64,000 nt of DNA from Haliscomenobacter hydrossis DSM 1100. GTDB lineage: Bacteria > Bacteroidota > Bacteroidia > Chitinophagales > Saprospiraceae. Position numbers and translations under genes: made by a program. Below are positions 34,007 through 42,872 of this stretch, piece by piece. The notes under the pieces are model-generated. The model had not been told where the DNA came from, did no database searches, and saw only the letters and a list, made by a program, of their open reading frames with translations. The stretch covers positions 8,185,001-8,249,000 of the forward strand of contig NC_015510.1 of assembly GCF_000212735.1 (NCBI RefSeq), written 5' to 3'. Each line of letters begins with the position of its first letter. Positions within the stretch are counted from its first letter, which is position 1.

Positions 34007-35551
34007 TTAATATTTGGCAGCCTGACCTGGCTTCGGCAAAGACAGCTTGATGAACTCCCGCAAATGCTCGTTGCTACTTTCCAAGTCCTCTTTGCGCAGG
34101 TACATCATGTGCCCGCTGCGGTAGCCTTTCCAGCTCATGCGGTTTTTGAGTTTGCCACTCGGGTCCATTTGCCAGAGGTTGTACTTGGCATTGAAGTAAT
34201 CACAAGCGCCATCGTAGTAGCCCGATTGTACCAAGACGTGCAGGTAGGGGTTTTGGGCCATGGCCTGGCGCAGGTTTTCTCCGGTTTTGTCGCCAGTGCG
34301 ATCCCAGGGATTGACCGGGCCAAACATGTTGTACTTCAGGTCGGTTTTGTACTTCAATTCCTCGCGCAAGAAAATATTGATCGGGGGCGTAAAGGAATGC
34401 AGCCAGGAGGTCAACTCCGCGCTGTAATCGGGCGCTAGGCCAATGTCTTGCCGATCGAGTCCAAGGTAACGCGAATCGAGACGCCCCACGGTAAAGCCTT
34501 TATCCCGCAACAATTCCTTCCAGAAAAACTGCACGGTGATGTCCAGATTGGCCTGCAAAATCACCTCCTCAGACAAGCCTGAGTACCGCGCGTATTTTGC
34601 GGCAATGGCCTTCTTTTTACTTTCTTCCAAAAACCCTCCTCTGGCCATGGCGGGCAACAATTCATTGATGGTGAATTCTTCCACTTCGGGCAGCATCTCG
34701 GTCAGGTCTTTTTTCTGCAAATCGGGTGGAAGGACTTTGTGGTACCAGGCGGTAGCCGCAAAAAATGGCAAACGCAAAGCCTGATCTACCGCGCCATCGC
34801 GGGCAATACCCAAATCGGTAGGGGAAACCAGTACCACGCCATTGAGGTACATCCACTGGGCATTTTGTAATTCCAGCGCCAGGCCCGATACTCGCGTCGT
34901 GCCATAACTCTCTCCAATGAGGTATTTGGGCGAAGCCCAACGATTGTACCGACTTACAAAGGTATTGAGCCATTCGGCCAGGTACTTGATGTCGGCATTG
35001 ACCCCGAAGAACTTAGCCGGAGGAACGTCCTTGGCGACAATTCTGGAAAAACCCGTATTCACTGGATCGATGTGCACAATATCCGCCACATCGAGAATAG
35101 AGTAGGGGTTGTCCTTGATCCCATAAGGCATAATCGGATATCCCTCGTCATCGATTTGCAGGATGCGCGGCCCCGTGTAGGCGATGTGCATCCACACCGA
35201 AGCGGAACCCGGCCCGCCATTGAAGGAGATCACCAGGGGGCGGGCCGCGCGGTCTTTGACATCGGTACGCTCGTAATAGGTGTAAAATAAACCCGCCAGC
35301 ACTTTGCCTTCTTCATCCCACACTGGAATGGTGCCTGCCGTAGCTTTGTAGGGCACACGTTGGCCTTTGATGGTCACTTCGCGGGTCGTTTCCACAAAGG
35401 AATCGGGGTTGAGCGTACGGGAAGGCGAAGTCATTTTTTCCTCCTTTGGCGCGGGTGGAGGAACGAATTCTTTCGGTGTTGGTTTGGTTTGGGCGTGTAC
35501 AAAAATGCAGGTAAGGCAACTCAGTGCCAAAATTAGCCATTGTTTTTTCAT
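34007..35551 (-). CDS. Secreted S10 serine carboxypeptidase-like peptidase
   Basis: The protein has 514 residues from MKKQWLILAL, with a signal peptide ending near FVHAQ. An in-frame ATG at 35587 would add 12 residues before it. The fold is alpha/beta-hydrolase of the S10 type: SFNGGPGSASVWMH is the oxyanion-hole motif, GESYGTTRVSGL carries the nucleophile Ser (residue 227 in the long form), SGYYDGACDYFNAKYNL the Asp, and the final His is in SGHMMYL. These motifs are those of carboxypeptidase Y and related enzymes, which trim C-terminal residues. It is probably periplasmic and part of peptide scavenging together with the tricorn-like protease nearby. Confidence 0.92.
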   Translation of the reverse strand: MKKQWLILALSCLTCIFVHAQTKPTPKEFVPPPAPKEEKMTSPSRTLNPDSFVETTREVTIKGQRVPYKATAGTIPVWDEEGKVLAGLFYTYYERTDVKDRAARPLVISFNGGPGSASVWMHIAYTGPRILQIDDEGYPIMPYGIKDNPYSILDVADIVHIDPVNTGFSRIVAKDVPPAKFFGVNADIKYLAEWLNTFVSRYNRWASPKYLIGESYGTTRVSGLALELQNAQWMYLNGVVLVSPTDLGIARDGAVDQALRLPFFAATAWYHKVLPPDLQKKDLTEMLPEVEEFTINELLPAMARGGFLEESKKKAIAAKYARYSGLSEEVILQANLDITVQFFWKELLRDKGFTVGRLDSRYLGLDRQDIGLAPDYSAELTSWLHSFTPPINIFLREELKYKTDLKYNMFGPVNPWDRTGDKTGENLRQAMAQNPYLHVLVQSGYYDGACDYFNAKYNLWQMDPSGKLKNRMSWKGYRSGHMMYLRKEDLESSNEHLREFIKLSLPKPGQAAKY

Positions 35552-35604
35552 GAACAATTGAATTGGTTGTTTAAAAAGTTTTTTCATACGGTTATAAATC
35601 CTGA

Positions 35605-36252
35605 TTAGCCTGGACTACTAATTTGGGCAGTGGTTTTCCCTGCTCTGCTAAAACCAGCATCCACAATGAATTTGACCAAAACGACCGTCAGTCCAATCCA
35701 TTTTGCATCCTTCCATTCCGGGTACTTGGGCAACAAGTGCATGGTAATGGGCATGATCAGCGCCAAAAGAATGAGCAAATACACAAAAGTAGCCATCAGC
35801 TCATTGATGGGACTCGCCGTTTTGTAGTGGCCATTGACAAAAAAATGCAGAATGAGCCCGGCCAGGTAATTCAAAAAAAGCACCACCATTTGAGGGAAAA
35901 AACCTTCCATGTCTGCAGAAGCAGAACGACTTGAGGTATCGATGCCATTGATTGTAAAGGTGACCGTCAACATGATGAAGGCGATGCCCAGAGCGGCACC
36001 CGCGCCAGTAATGAAAATGCGAAACAGCAGGTTGGAAAAAAAACCTTGGCCCTGCAATGCAAAAAAAGCGCGAATGAGGCTGGCCCCGACCGCAAAAATC
36101 ACTTCGAACCACAACAACCAAATCACTGATTCAAGCCGCCACCCTAAAAAAAATAACCCATAAAGTGCGACTAAAAAACTGATTACCCCCATCCAGAAAG
36201 GGTGCATGGTGGGCGTATTGAACCATGCTTGTTCGGACAAAGCTGTTTTCAT
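35605..36252 (-). CDS. Integral membrane protein of unknown function
   Basis: The protein has 215 residues from MKTALSEQAW. It has about six hydrophobic segments (GVISFLVALYGLFFL, VIWLLWFEVIFAVGASLI, LLFRIFITGAGAALGIAFIMLTV, MVVLFLNYLAGLILHFFV, LMATFVYLLILLALIMPITM, WIGLTVVLVKFIVDAGF). No signature of a transporter or enzyme is visible. It lies 18 nt after the start of the S10 gene in the same direction, so it is probably upstream in the same operon. The frame back to 36297 is not needed. Confidence 0.65.
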   Translation of the reverse strand: MKTALSEQAWFNTPTMHPFWMGVISFLVALYGLFFLGWRLESVIWLLWFEVIFAVGASLIRAFFALQGQGFFSNLLFRIFITGAGAALGIAFIMLTVTFTINGIDTSSRSASADMEGFFPQMVVLFLNYLAGLILHFFVNGHYKTASPINELMATFVYLLILLALIMPITMHLLPKYPEWKDAKWIGLTVVLVKFIVDAGFSRAGKTTAQISSPG

Positions 36253-36377
36253 GGTGTTTTTTTTGAATAACAAAAATTGTAGTGAACAGGGACTCAATCA
36301 AAGATAAATCTCTTTTCCTTATCTTGGCCACAAATCATCAGGCACGTTGCGACAAGCCTATCAAAACCACTTAACCA

Positions 36378-39300
36378 ATGCGTAACCAAGTTACCCGACT
36401 TTTATTTTCTGTGATTATTTCCCTGCTTCTGAGCCAATCCGGTTTTACACAAAACAGCCCTTCCTGGCTGCGTTACCCCTCGATTTCACCCGACGGCAAA
36501 ACAGTGGTGTTTACCTACAAAGGTGACCTCTGGAAGGTATCGCCTGAAGGCGGCAACGCCATGCCTTTGACCCTGCACGAAGCACACGACTTCATGCCCG
36601 TATGGTCCCGAGATGGCAAAACGATTTGCTTTGCCTCCGACCGTTTTGGCAATTTTGACCTCTTCAGCATTCCCGCCGAAGGGGGCGAGGCCAAACGTTT
36701 GACCTTCCACTCGGCCAATGAATACCCCTACGATTTTAGCACCGACGACAAAAACATCGTCTTTGGTTCCGCGCGCATGGACTTGGCCAGCAACCGCCAG
36801 TACCCCACTGGATCACAACCGGAATTGTACCAGGTCTCCCTCAACGGGGGCAAAGTCAGCATGCTCCTGCCCACCCCCGCCGAGGATGTGAAGCACAACA
36901 AGGACGGCAGCAAACTGCTCTACCACGACAAAAAAGGCGGGGAAAACACCTGGCGCAAACACCATACCTCTTCCATTACCCGCGACCTATGGGTCTATGA
37001 CAGCAAAACCCAAAAACATACCAAGCTGACGACCTTCAATGGCGAAGACCGCAATCCTATTTTTGCCGACAACGATCGGAGTGTCGTTTACCTCAGTGAG
37101 GCGAATGGTTCTTTCAATGTGCACAAATTTGCCCTCGACAATCCGACTAAAGTAGAAGCCTTGACCAGTTTCAAAAAACATCCGGTGCGCTTCCTAAGTC
37201 AGGCCAAAGACGGCACCCTCTGCTTCAGCTACGCGGGCAACCTATACACCATGAGCCCGAAAGCGAAGCCCAAACAGCTCAACGTCAACATCGCGACCGA
37301 TGCCCGCCGCAACAACGAACAAATCCTGCCCGTGAGTGCGGGTGCACGCGACTTGGCCGTTTCGTCCAATGGCAAAGAGGTGGCGTTTGTGTTCCGGGGC
37401 GAAGTATTCGTCACTTCCGTGGAAGGTGGCGTGACCAAACGCATCACCAATACGCCCGAGCAGGAGCGCAGCGTGAGTTTTTCTCCCGATGGAAAAGCCT
37501 TGCTTTACTCCTCCGAGCGCGGCAACAGTTGGAAAATCTACGAGACCAAAATCAGCCGCAGCGAGGAGCCTTACTTCTACGCCTCTACGCTACTGAAAGA
37601 AACGCCGATCATCGAAAACACCAAAGAGAACTACCAGCCGGAATATTCTCCAGATGGCAAAGAGATTGCCTTCATCGAAGACCGCATGACCCTCAAGGTG
37701 TACAACATCGCCAGCAAACAAACGCGTACCCTGCTCACCGATCAGGAGCTCTTTTCGATGGGCGATAACGACCAATACTTCTCCTGGAGCCCCGATGGCA
37801 AATGGATCCTGTTCGACTACAGCGTGCCCGGCGTACCCACGGGTGAGATTGGCATCATCGCCAGCAATGGCAAGAGCAAAGTGATCAACCTGACCGAAAG
37901 TGGTTTCCAGGATTCTCGGCCCAAATGGATTTTGGGCGGCAAAGCCATGGTCTGGTTCAGCAACCGCGACGGTTTGAAGTCGGTGGCGCAAGGGGGCAGT
38001 TCGCAAGTGGACGCCTTCGCCCTGTTTTTCACTCAGGAAGCATTTGACAAATACCGTTTGAACAAAGAAGACGCGGCGCTGGCTAAAGATTTGGAAGAAA
38101 AAGCGACTAAAGCCGATACCACCAAGAAAAAAGATAGCCCAAAAAAGGACAGCATCGTACTCGACTTTGAAGACCTGACCCTCCGCAAAGTCAAACTGAC
38201 CATCCATTCCTCCAACATGTCGGATGTGCTGCTGAGCAAAGACGGCGAAACCTTGTATTACCTGGCGCGTTTCGAACGGGGCTTCAACCTCTGGAGCACC
38301 AACCTGCGCACCAAAGAAACCAAAATGTTGATCCCCCTCAACGCCACTGGTGGCGGTTCGATGCAGTGGGACAAAGAGCAAAAAAACATTTTCCTGAATA
38401 CCGATGGCCGCATCGTCAAAATTGATCCTGCCGCTTCCAAACAGGAAAATGTGGGCATCAATGGCGAAATGGTGCTCAACGTAGCGGCTGAACGCGCCTT
38501 CATGTTTGAACACGTCTGGCGGCGCACCAAAAAGACCTTTTACACCGCCAGTTTCCACGGAGTAGATTGGGACAGCTACAAACCGGATTACCTGCAATTT
38601 TTGCCCCACGTAGGCAACAACTACGAATTTGCGGAACTGCTCTCCGAGATGCTGGGCGAGTTGAACATTTCCCACACCGGGGCCAGCTTTAACTCCATCA
38701 ACCCCAATGGCGACCAAACGGCCTCCCTGGGTGCTTTTTACGACCAAAATTACACGGGTGCGGGCGTGCGCATTGAAGAAATTGTCAAAAACGGGCCGCT
38801 GGATAAAGCCAATTTGAACCTGCAAGCCGGAGCCATCATCGAGGCCATCGACGGCGAGAGCATCGTAGCGGGCCGAGATTTGGCGCAATACCTGAACCGC
38901 AAGGCGGGCAAAAACACCTTGCTGAGTGTACTGGAAGGCACCACCCGCAGGGAACTGATCGTCAAACCCATCTCGATTGGGGAGGAAAACGGCTTGCTGT
39001 ACCGCCGCTGGGTGCTCCGCAACCAGGCGGAAGTGGAAAAACTCTCCAACGGCCAATTGGGCTATGTACACATCCCCGGCATGAACGACGGTGCCTACCG
39101 CACGACCTACGAGGACGTGATGGGCAAATACGTGGGAAAAAAAGGCATCGTGATCGATACCCGCTTCAATGGCGGCGGCGACCTGGTGGCTGATCTGGCA
39201 ACCTTCCTGTCGGGCAAAAAATTCATGGATTATACCACCGATACCCGCAGCATTGGCTACGAACCCAATTTCCGTTGGACCAAACCGAGCATCTCCCTGG

Positions 39301-39605
39301 TCAATGAAGCGAATTATTCGGATGGCCATTGTTACGCCTTTGCGATGCAAGACCAAAAAATCGGCAAACTGGTGGGCCAACAGGTGCCAGGTACTTGTAC
39401 CTTCGCGAGCTGGGAAGCACTGCAAGACAACAGCATCCGCTGGGGCGTGCCGCCCGTGGGGGTAAAAGCCATGAACGGGAAATACCTGGAGAACTGGCCG
39501 ACGGAACCGGATATCAAGGTGTGGAATGAGTACGAGGTGGTGTGGAAAGGGAAGGATCAGCAGCTGGAGGCGGCGGTGAAGGCGCTGTTGGGGGAGTTGA
39601 GGTAG
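36378..39605 (+). CDS. Tricorn-like secreted S41 protease
   Basis: The protein has 1075 residues with a signal peptide ending near SQSGFTQ. The first 600 or so residues form two beta-propellers of TolB/WD40-like units (repeated YPSISPDGKTVVFTYKGDLW, SPDGKALLYSSERG, SPDGKEIAFIEDRM). A tricorn C1-like region, a PDZ (GVRIEEIVKNGPLDKANLNLQAGAIIEAIDGESI) and a C2 S41 domain follow. VIDTRFNGGGDLVADLATFL matches the S41 GNxGG segment, and the nucleophile is in NEANYSDGHCYAFAMQ (Ser near residue 980). The match to archaeal tricorn is in domain order rather than in each residue. It probably degrades peptides in the periplasm. Confidence 0.9.
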   Translation: MRNQVTRLLFSVIISLLLSQSGFTQNSPSWLRYPSISPDGKTVVFTYKGDLWKVSPEGGNAMPLTLHEAHDFMPVWSRDGKTICFASDRFGNFDLFSIPAEGGEAKRLTFHSANEYPYDFSTDDKNIVFGSARMDLASNRQYPTGSQPELYQVSLNGGKVSMLLPTPAEDVKHNKDGSKLLYHDKKGGENTWRKHHTSSITRDLWVYDSKTQKHTKLTTFNGEDRNPIFADNDRSVVYLSEANGSFNVHKFALDNPTKVEALTSFKKHPVRFLSQAKDGTLCFSYAGNLYTMSPKAKPKQLNVNIATDARRNNEQILPVSAGARDLAVSSNGKEVAFVFRGEVFVTSVEGGVTKRITNTPEQERSVSFSPDGKALLYSSERGNSWKIYETKISRSEEPYFYASTLLKETPIIENTKENYQPEYSPDGKEIAFIEDRMTLKVYNIASKQTRTLLTDQELFSMGDNDQYFSWSPDGKWILFDYSVPGVPTGEIGIIASNGKSKVINLTESGFQDSRPKWILGGKAMVWFSNRDGLKSVAQGGSSQVDAFALFFTQEAFDKYRLNKEDAALAKDLEEKATKADTTKKKDSPKKDSIVLDFEDLTLRKVKLTIHSSNMSDVLLSKDGETLYYLARFERGFNLWSTNLRTKETKMLIPLNATGGGSMQWDKEQKNIFLNTDGRIVKIDPAASKQENVGINGEMVLNVAAERAFMFEHVWRRTKKTFYTASFHGVDWDSYKPDYLQFLPHVGNNYEFAELLSEMLGELNISHTGASFNSINPNGDQTASLGAFYDQNYTGAGVRIEEIVKNGPLDKANLNLQAGAIIEAIDGESIVAGRDLAQYLNRKAGKNTLLSVLEGTTRRELIVKPISIGEENGLLYRRWVLRNQAEVEKLSNGQLGYVHIPGMNDGAYRTTYEDVMGKYVGKKGIVIDTRFNGGGDLVADLATFLSGKKFMDYTTDTRSIGYEPNFRWTKPSISLVNEANYSDGHCYAFAMQDQKIGKLVGQQVPGTCTFASWEALQDNSIRWGVPPVGVKAMNGKYLENWPTEPDIKVWNEYEVVWKGKDQQLEAAVKALLGELR

Positions 39606-39655
39606 GGTTTTTCTAACTTCAAAATTCATCATTCGTCTTTCACTTCAAAAATCGT

Positions 39656-39725
39656 AAGTCATGTATTCTTAACTCTTCACTCAGTAATAATTTTTTTTGA
39701 GTTGAGAGTTAAGAATACATGACTT
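39656..39725. repeat. Stem-loop of about 28-nt arms downstream of the tricorn-like gene
   Basis: Arms 39656-39683 and 39698-39725 (aagtcatgtattcttaactc and complement) are nearly perfect. The loop contains an A/T-run. It lies 50 nt after the tricorn stop and may act as its terminator. It is one of two palindromes in the 514-nt gap 39606-40118. Confidence 0.75.
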
Positions 39726-39882
39726 AAGAGTTTAGAAGTGGGGAGGCAGCCTAAGAGCTTACTGGTGTTTAGTGACGGGTTTTGGTTAAACACTACATAA
39801 GCTGCTCAGGGTTAATTTCACGACCACGTTTTATGCGCTTCGCGCTTTTGGAGGCTTCGCCTCTTTTTGCTAAAAGCGACAG

Positions 39883-40015
39883 GATTGGAAAACGGACGAA
39901 ACGGATTGAACGGATGAGAACGGATTTTTATTCCGCCTGCGGCGGATAAGGACGAGCCGAAGGCGAGTCAAAGTCCGTTCCTATCCGTTTAGTCCGTTTT
40001 ATCCGTTTTCCAATC
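39883..40015. repeat. Intergenic palindrome with 43-nt arms
   Basis: Arms 39883-39925 and 39973-40015 (gattggaaaacggac and the complement) match at most positions and consist of repeated acggat words. The loop holds a second GC-rich dyad (ccgcctgcggcgg). No gene is seen in this gap. Confidence 0.8.
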
Positions 40016-40118
40016 AATGCCGCTCTGCGCCGAAGGCGTCAAAGCGCGTTTGAATTGCTAAAAAACACTCCACCAGAGCTGGTGTGCTAAACTTTTACAT
40101 TTTTTCAATACCTCAATC

Positions 40119-40571
40119 ATGACAAAAAAAAGCTGCTTATCCCTCATTTTTCTCCTCTCGGTCAGTTATGGCTTTTCCCAAAACCTGCAAAAGGACACCT
40201 CAGCAATCAGGCAGGTGTTGACCGGTTTTTTTGAGGTTTTCACCAATCCGGACATGAAGCATTTTGACAACAATTGTGTCCCAAACTTCGAACTGTACGA
40301 CATGGGTGAAATTTGGAACCGCGAGATGGTTGCCGATTACGTCAAAAACGTGCAAAGTAAACCGAAAGACTGGACCCGTACCAACCGCTTTGAGTTCATC
40401 AAATTCAATTTTCGTAAAAAAATTGCCTGGGTAAGTTATCACAACTACGCCGTCATTGCCAACTCAAAAACCAATACGACCAGGAATATCCATTGGTTGG
40501 AAAGTATGATTCTGGAAAAGATGAAGGGGAGATGGGTGCTGGTGCAGATGCACTCGACTTTGGTACCTTAA
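40119..40571 (+). CDS. Secreted NTF2-like protein (DUF4440/SnoaL-type fold)
   Basis: The protein has 150 residues with a signal peptide ending near GFSQN. The pattern DTSAIRQVLTGFFEVFTNPDMKHFDNNCVPNFELYDMGEIWNREMVADYVK, then IKFNFRKKIAWVSYHNYAV and the closing KGRWVLVQMHST is that of the NTF2-like superfamily, where long helices pack on a curved sheet with a WxVxxxHxT end strand. The function within this fold varies widely; I see no catalytic pair. A remnant of a paralogue's last 17 codons lies at 42389-42443. Confidence 0.7.
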   Translation: MTKKSCLSLIFLLSVSYGFSQNLQKDTSAIRQVLTGFFEVFTNPDMKHFDNNCVPNFELYDMGEIWNREMVADYVKNVQSKPKDWTRTNRFEFIKFNFRKKIAWVSYHNYAVIANSKTNTTRNIHWLESMILEKMKGRWVLVQMHSTLVP

Positions 40572-40604
40572 GTTGGGCATCTAGGATGATACATTCCATA
40601 GTAT

Positions 40605-40820
40605 TTAGGCCGCTATTAACACCGGGTGATTCAATTTAATTACCGCATAATGCAAGCAAGCTTGTACATCCTCCAATTCAATCTCTAATTCTTCCACGAC
40701 TTGTTCTTGGGTAAGTCCATTGGCAAGCAATTCCAAGACATCGGTGACTCGAATACGCATGCCTCGGATACAGGGTTTGCCACCGCACTGTTCAGGATTA
40801 ATTGTGATACGCTCAAGCAT
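40605..40820 (-). CDS. Orphan DUF433 antitoxin-like protein
   Basis: The protein has 71 residues from MLERITINPEQ. The NPEQCGGKPCIRGMRIRVTDVLELLANGLTQEQVVEEL segment is the DUF433 core with a winged HTH-like fold. DUF433 proteins usually pair with a DUF5615 PIN-like toxin directly downstream. Here nothing but the 3' end of a convergent gene follows, so it appears to be a solitary antitoxin. The open frame upstream to 40874 is not needed. Confidence 0.8.
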   Translation of the reverse strand: MLERITINPEQCGGKPCIRGMRIRVTDVLELLANGLTQEQVVEELEIELEDVQACLHYAVIKLNHPVLIAA

Positions 40821-41094
40821 AGTTGCTTTTTTTACAAACTTAGGCATAATTGTGAAACATAGCAACATGAACATTTCCCACTGCCCCTTTGGTGCCTTGA
40901 ATGCGTACTCAGATTAAGGATTTTTTGAGTGGAGCGAGCGTGACGAGTACATGAGTGAAGAGTTTTGAAGTGAGGAGACTGCCAAACAGCTTGCTTGTAG
41001 CATCAGTCACCCCTTATGAATACCAAATAAAAGACTGTAGGAACATAATGTGAATATGCTTTGTTCACACAAAAACTAAAAGCTCAGAAAAAAT

Positions 41095-41697
41095 ATGCAA
41101 ACGATTTTAACAGCCTTATCGCCTACGCTTATCACTGCTTGGAAAACTTATTTTTCTTCAACAGAAGATGTTGTAATCGTGGAAGGGGATATTACAAAAA
41201 TTCCTTGTGATGCAATCGTAAGTCCAGCAAACTCATTTGGTTTCATGGACGGAGGGTTGGATTATGCACTTTCAGAACGATTTGGCTGGGATTTGGAAAA
41301 GCAACTTCAGCGTACAATTAAAGAACTTCCAGAGGGCGAATTATTGGTCGGGCAGGCATTAGTAATCGAAACAAATGACCATGAAATTCCATTTCTAATT
41401 TCAGCCCCTACTATGAGGATACCTACCAATTTTAACATCAATACTTCTGTTAATGCCTATTTAGTCATGAAAGCGATCTTGATCAAAGCTAAACAACATC
41501 CGTCAATTCAGCGGGTAGCTATTCCTGGCCTTTGTACAGGTATTGGCCAAATGGAAGAAAACATAGCAGCAAAACAGATGTTTCAAGCTTACAAAGAAAT
41601 TGTTTTAGGTGAAAAGATGAATTTTTCAACTTTTGGCGAAGCGCAAAAATACCATTGGGAACTCAACCCAAAAGGAATGATTTGGGTGAGTAAGTAA
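41095..41697 (+). CDS. Macro domain protein (ADP-ribose-binding)
   Basis: The protein has 200 residues consisting of one macro domain. VVIVEGDITKIPCDAIVSPANSFGFMDGGLDYAL is the ADP-ribose-binding start (GDIT..xxDAIVNxAN.xxxxGGGVdxAI), and RVAIPGLCTGIGQMEENIAAKQMFQAY the second loop (xxPxxGtGxxGxp). The usual glycine triplet (GGGV) is MDGGLDY, so one Gly is replaced. Long-known relatives in phages and bacteria hydrolyse ADP-ribose derivatives or read ADP-ribosylation. It stands between an orphan antitoxin and a DUF433-DUF5615 pair, which suggests a defence or toxin context, but no ADP-ribosyltransferase is visible nearby. Confidence 0.85.
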   Translation: MQTILTALSPTLITAWKTYFSSTEDVVIVEGDITKIPCDAIVSPANSFGFMDGGLDYALSERFGWDLEKQLQRTIKELPEGELLVGQALVIETNDHEIPFLISAPTMRIPTNFNINTSVNAYLVMKAILIKAKQHPSIQRVAIPGLCTGIGQMEENIAAKQMFQAYKEIVLGEKMNFSTFGEAQKYHWELNPKGMIWVSK

Positions 41698-41763
41698 AGA
41701 CAGGTGTCATTTTGAGCTTTTCCGTTTGCTATTTTTTTTGTAGATTTGAAAAAAAACAAGAAG

Positions 41764-42066
41764 ATGGAAGTTGTTTCCAAAAATTATATCTCCATTGATC
41801 CTGAGATTTGTAGCGGAAAACCACATATTGTTGGCCGCCGCATTACGGTGCCGCAGATTGCGATTTGGCATGAGTTTATGGGCAAATCGGCGGATGAGAT
41901 TGCGACTGAGTATGATTTGAGCTTAAGTGAGGTTTATGCGGGTTTGGTTTATTATTTTGATCATCGCCAAGAAATGGATGATTTGATTGCGGAAAGTGAA
42001 AGCTTAGTATCGGCTTTGATCCAAAACACTCCCTCTAAAATCAAACTAAGCAATAGTGCCGCGTAA
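41764..42066 (+). CDS. DUF433 antitoxin of a DUF433-DUF5615 module
   Basis: The protein has 100 residues from MEVVSKNYISIDPE (ATG at 41764). Its DUF433 region (ISIDPEICSGKPHIVGRRITVPQIAIWHEFMGKSADEIATEYDLSLSEVYAGLVYYFDH) is the same family as the orphan at 40605-40820. The C-terminal tail probably contacts the toxin. The stop overlaps the start of the next gene by 11 nt, which couples translation. The module is probably autoregulated. Confidence 0.85.
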   Translation: MEVVSKNYISIDPEICSGKPHIVGRRITVPQIAIWHEFMGKSADEIATEYDLSLSEVYAGLVYYFDHRQEMDDLIAESESLVSALIQNTPSKIKLSNSAA

Positions 42067-42388
42067 AATTCGCTTTTATTTGGATGAACAAGTCAGCAAA
42101 TCTATTCAGTCAGGCTTAGTTCGACGTGGTATAGAAGTTTTGACTTCCCAAGAAGCAGATATGTTAGGTGCTTCTGACCTTGAGCAACTTGCATTTTGCG
42201 AGCAAAATGATTGGGTTATTTTTTCTCAGGATGATGATTTTCTAAAGTTAAATGCTGCTGGCCAAACGCACAAGGGTATTGTTTATGCCCGCCAAAGAAC
42301 TTCAATTGGCTCTATTATTCAGGGCTTGATGCTGATTTATCAAGTTCTGGAAATGGAAGACATGGTGAATCATGTTGAATACATTTGA
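42056..42388 (+). CDS. DUF5615 PIN-like protein (toxin candidate)
   Basis: The protein has 110 residues starting at GTG (MPRKIRFYLDEQVSK). DUF5615 has a PIN-like/Mut7-C fold: IRFYLDEQVSKSIQSGLVRRGIEVLTSQEADMLGASDLEQLAFCEQNDWVIFSQDDDFL keeps the acidic residues D (YLDE) and DDDF expected for a metal site. Pairs of DUF433 and DUF5615 (VapBC45-type) are proposed toxin-antitoxin modules. Its overlap with the upstream antitoxin gene supports coupled expression. Whether it cleaves RNA is not shown for this protein. Confidence 0.82.
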   Translation: MPRKIRFYLDEQVSKSIQSGLVRRGIEVLTSQEADMLGASDLEQLAFCEQNDWVIFSQDDDFLKLNAAGQTHKGIVYARQRTSIGSIIQGLMLIYQVLEMEDMVNHVEYI

Positions 42389-42443
42389 TAAGATCAAAGG
42401 CAGGTGGGTATGGGTGCTGGTGCACTCGACTTTGGTGCCTTGA
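42389..42443 (+). pseudogene. Remnant of an NTF2-like gene 3' end
   Basis: The stretch from 42392 reads KIKGRWVWVLVHSTLVP followed by a stop at 42441-42443, which matches the last 17 residues of the secreted NTF2-like gene at 40119-40571 (KMKGRWVLVQMHSTLVP). It begins directly after the stop of the DUF5615 gene. It has no start and is the 3' scar of a paralogue, so a duplication or deletion took place here. Confidence 0.7.
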
Positions 42444-42537
42444 ATATCAATTCATCCAAAACGTCATGAAACGTTTAGGCATCAAACTGCTGGATTTTAA
42501 TTCAGAACTCGAAAAAATTGAACAATGGCTGTTCTGA
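42439..42537 (+). pseudogene. xisH: Truncated 3' end of xisH
   Basis: The frame ends in EYQFIQNVMKRLGIKLLDFN then SELEKIEQWLF and a stop overlapping the start of xisI by 13 nt. XisH proteins (PD-(D/E)XK-like excision factors) end with IKxLIvDpxxExIxxWI, so this resembles the lost C-terminus of xisH. Almost all of the gene is missing; the 5' junction is at the NTF2-like remnant. Confidence 0.65.
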
Positions 42538-42872
42538 CTGATGTAAAGCATAAAAAGCAAATTATTCGACAATTGATAGATCGTTTGGCAAAGGTTGATG
42601 CGACTGAGTCAGCAGATGCTACCATCAAAGTGGCGGACGAACCCGGTGGGCATTATCTTTTATTCAACAACACCTGGAAAGATGGCAGAAGGTATTACGG
42701 CTGCTTCTTGCACATTGATGTTAACCCTGATGGTAAAATCTGGATTCAACACGATGGAACCGATCAGAATCTAGCAGAGCTATTGATGGAAGCAGGGATT
42801 TTAAAGGAGGAAATTGTGTTGGGGTTTCAGCCGCCTGGGGTGAGAGAGGTGCTGGGATTTGGAGGTGGATAG
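42525..42872 (+). CDS. xisI: XisI protein (fdxN element excision controlling factor I-like)
   Basis: The 115-residue protein is full length for XisI. The XisI core is clear: DHYLLxxxxW here as GGHYLLFNNTWKDGRRYYGCFLHIDVNPDGKIWIQHDGTDQNLAELLMEAGILKEEIVLGFQPPGVRE, with the family's GKIWIQxDGT and IVLGFxxPxxRxyT end. XisH and XisI were found in cyanobacteria as factors for excision of the fdxN element, and homologous pairs are common in Bacteroidota without a known element. Here the XisH partner is reduced to a C-terminal scrap. The ATG at 42525 overlaps the xisH stop, the usual arrangement. Confidence 0.88.
   Translation: MAVLTDVKHKKQIIRQLIDRLAKVDATESADATIKVADEPGGHYLLFNNTWKDGRRYYGCFLHIDVNPDGKIWIQHDGTDQNLAELLMEAGILKEEIVLGFQPPGVREVLGFGGG

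Noticed and set aside
37590-39632. A 680-codon open frame on the minus strand opposite the tricorn-like gene
   Set aside because: It is His/Phe/Gln-rich without any domain and mirrors the codon bias of the protease gene on the plus strand. It is an antisense shadow.
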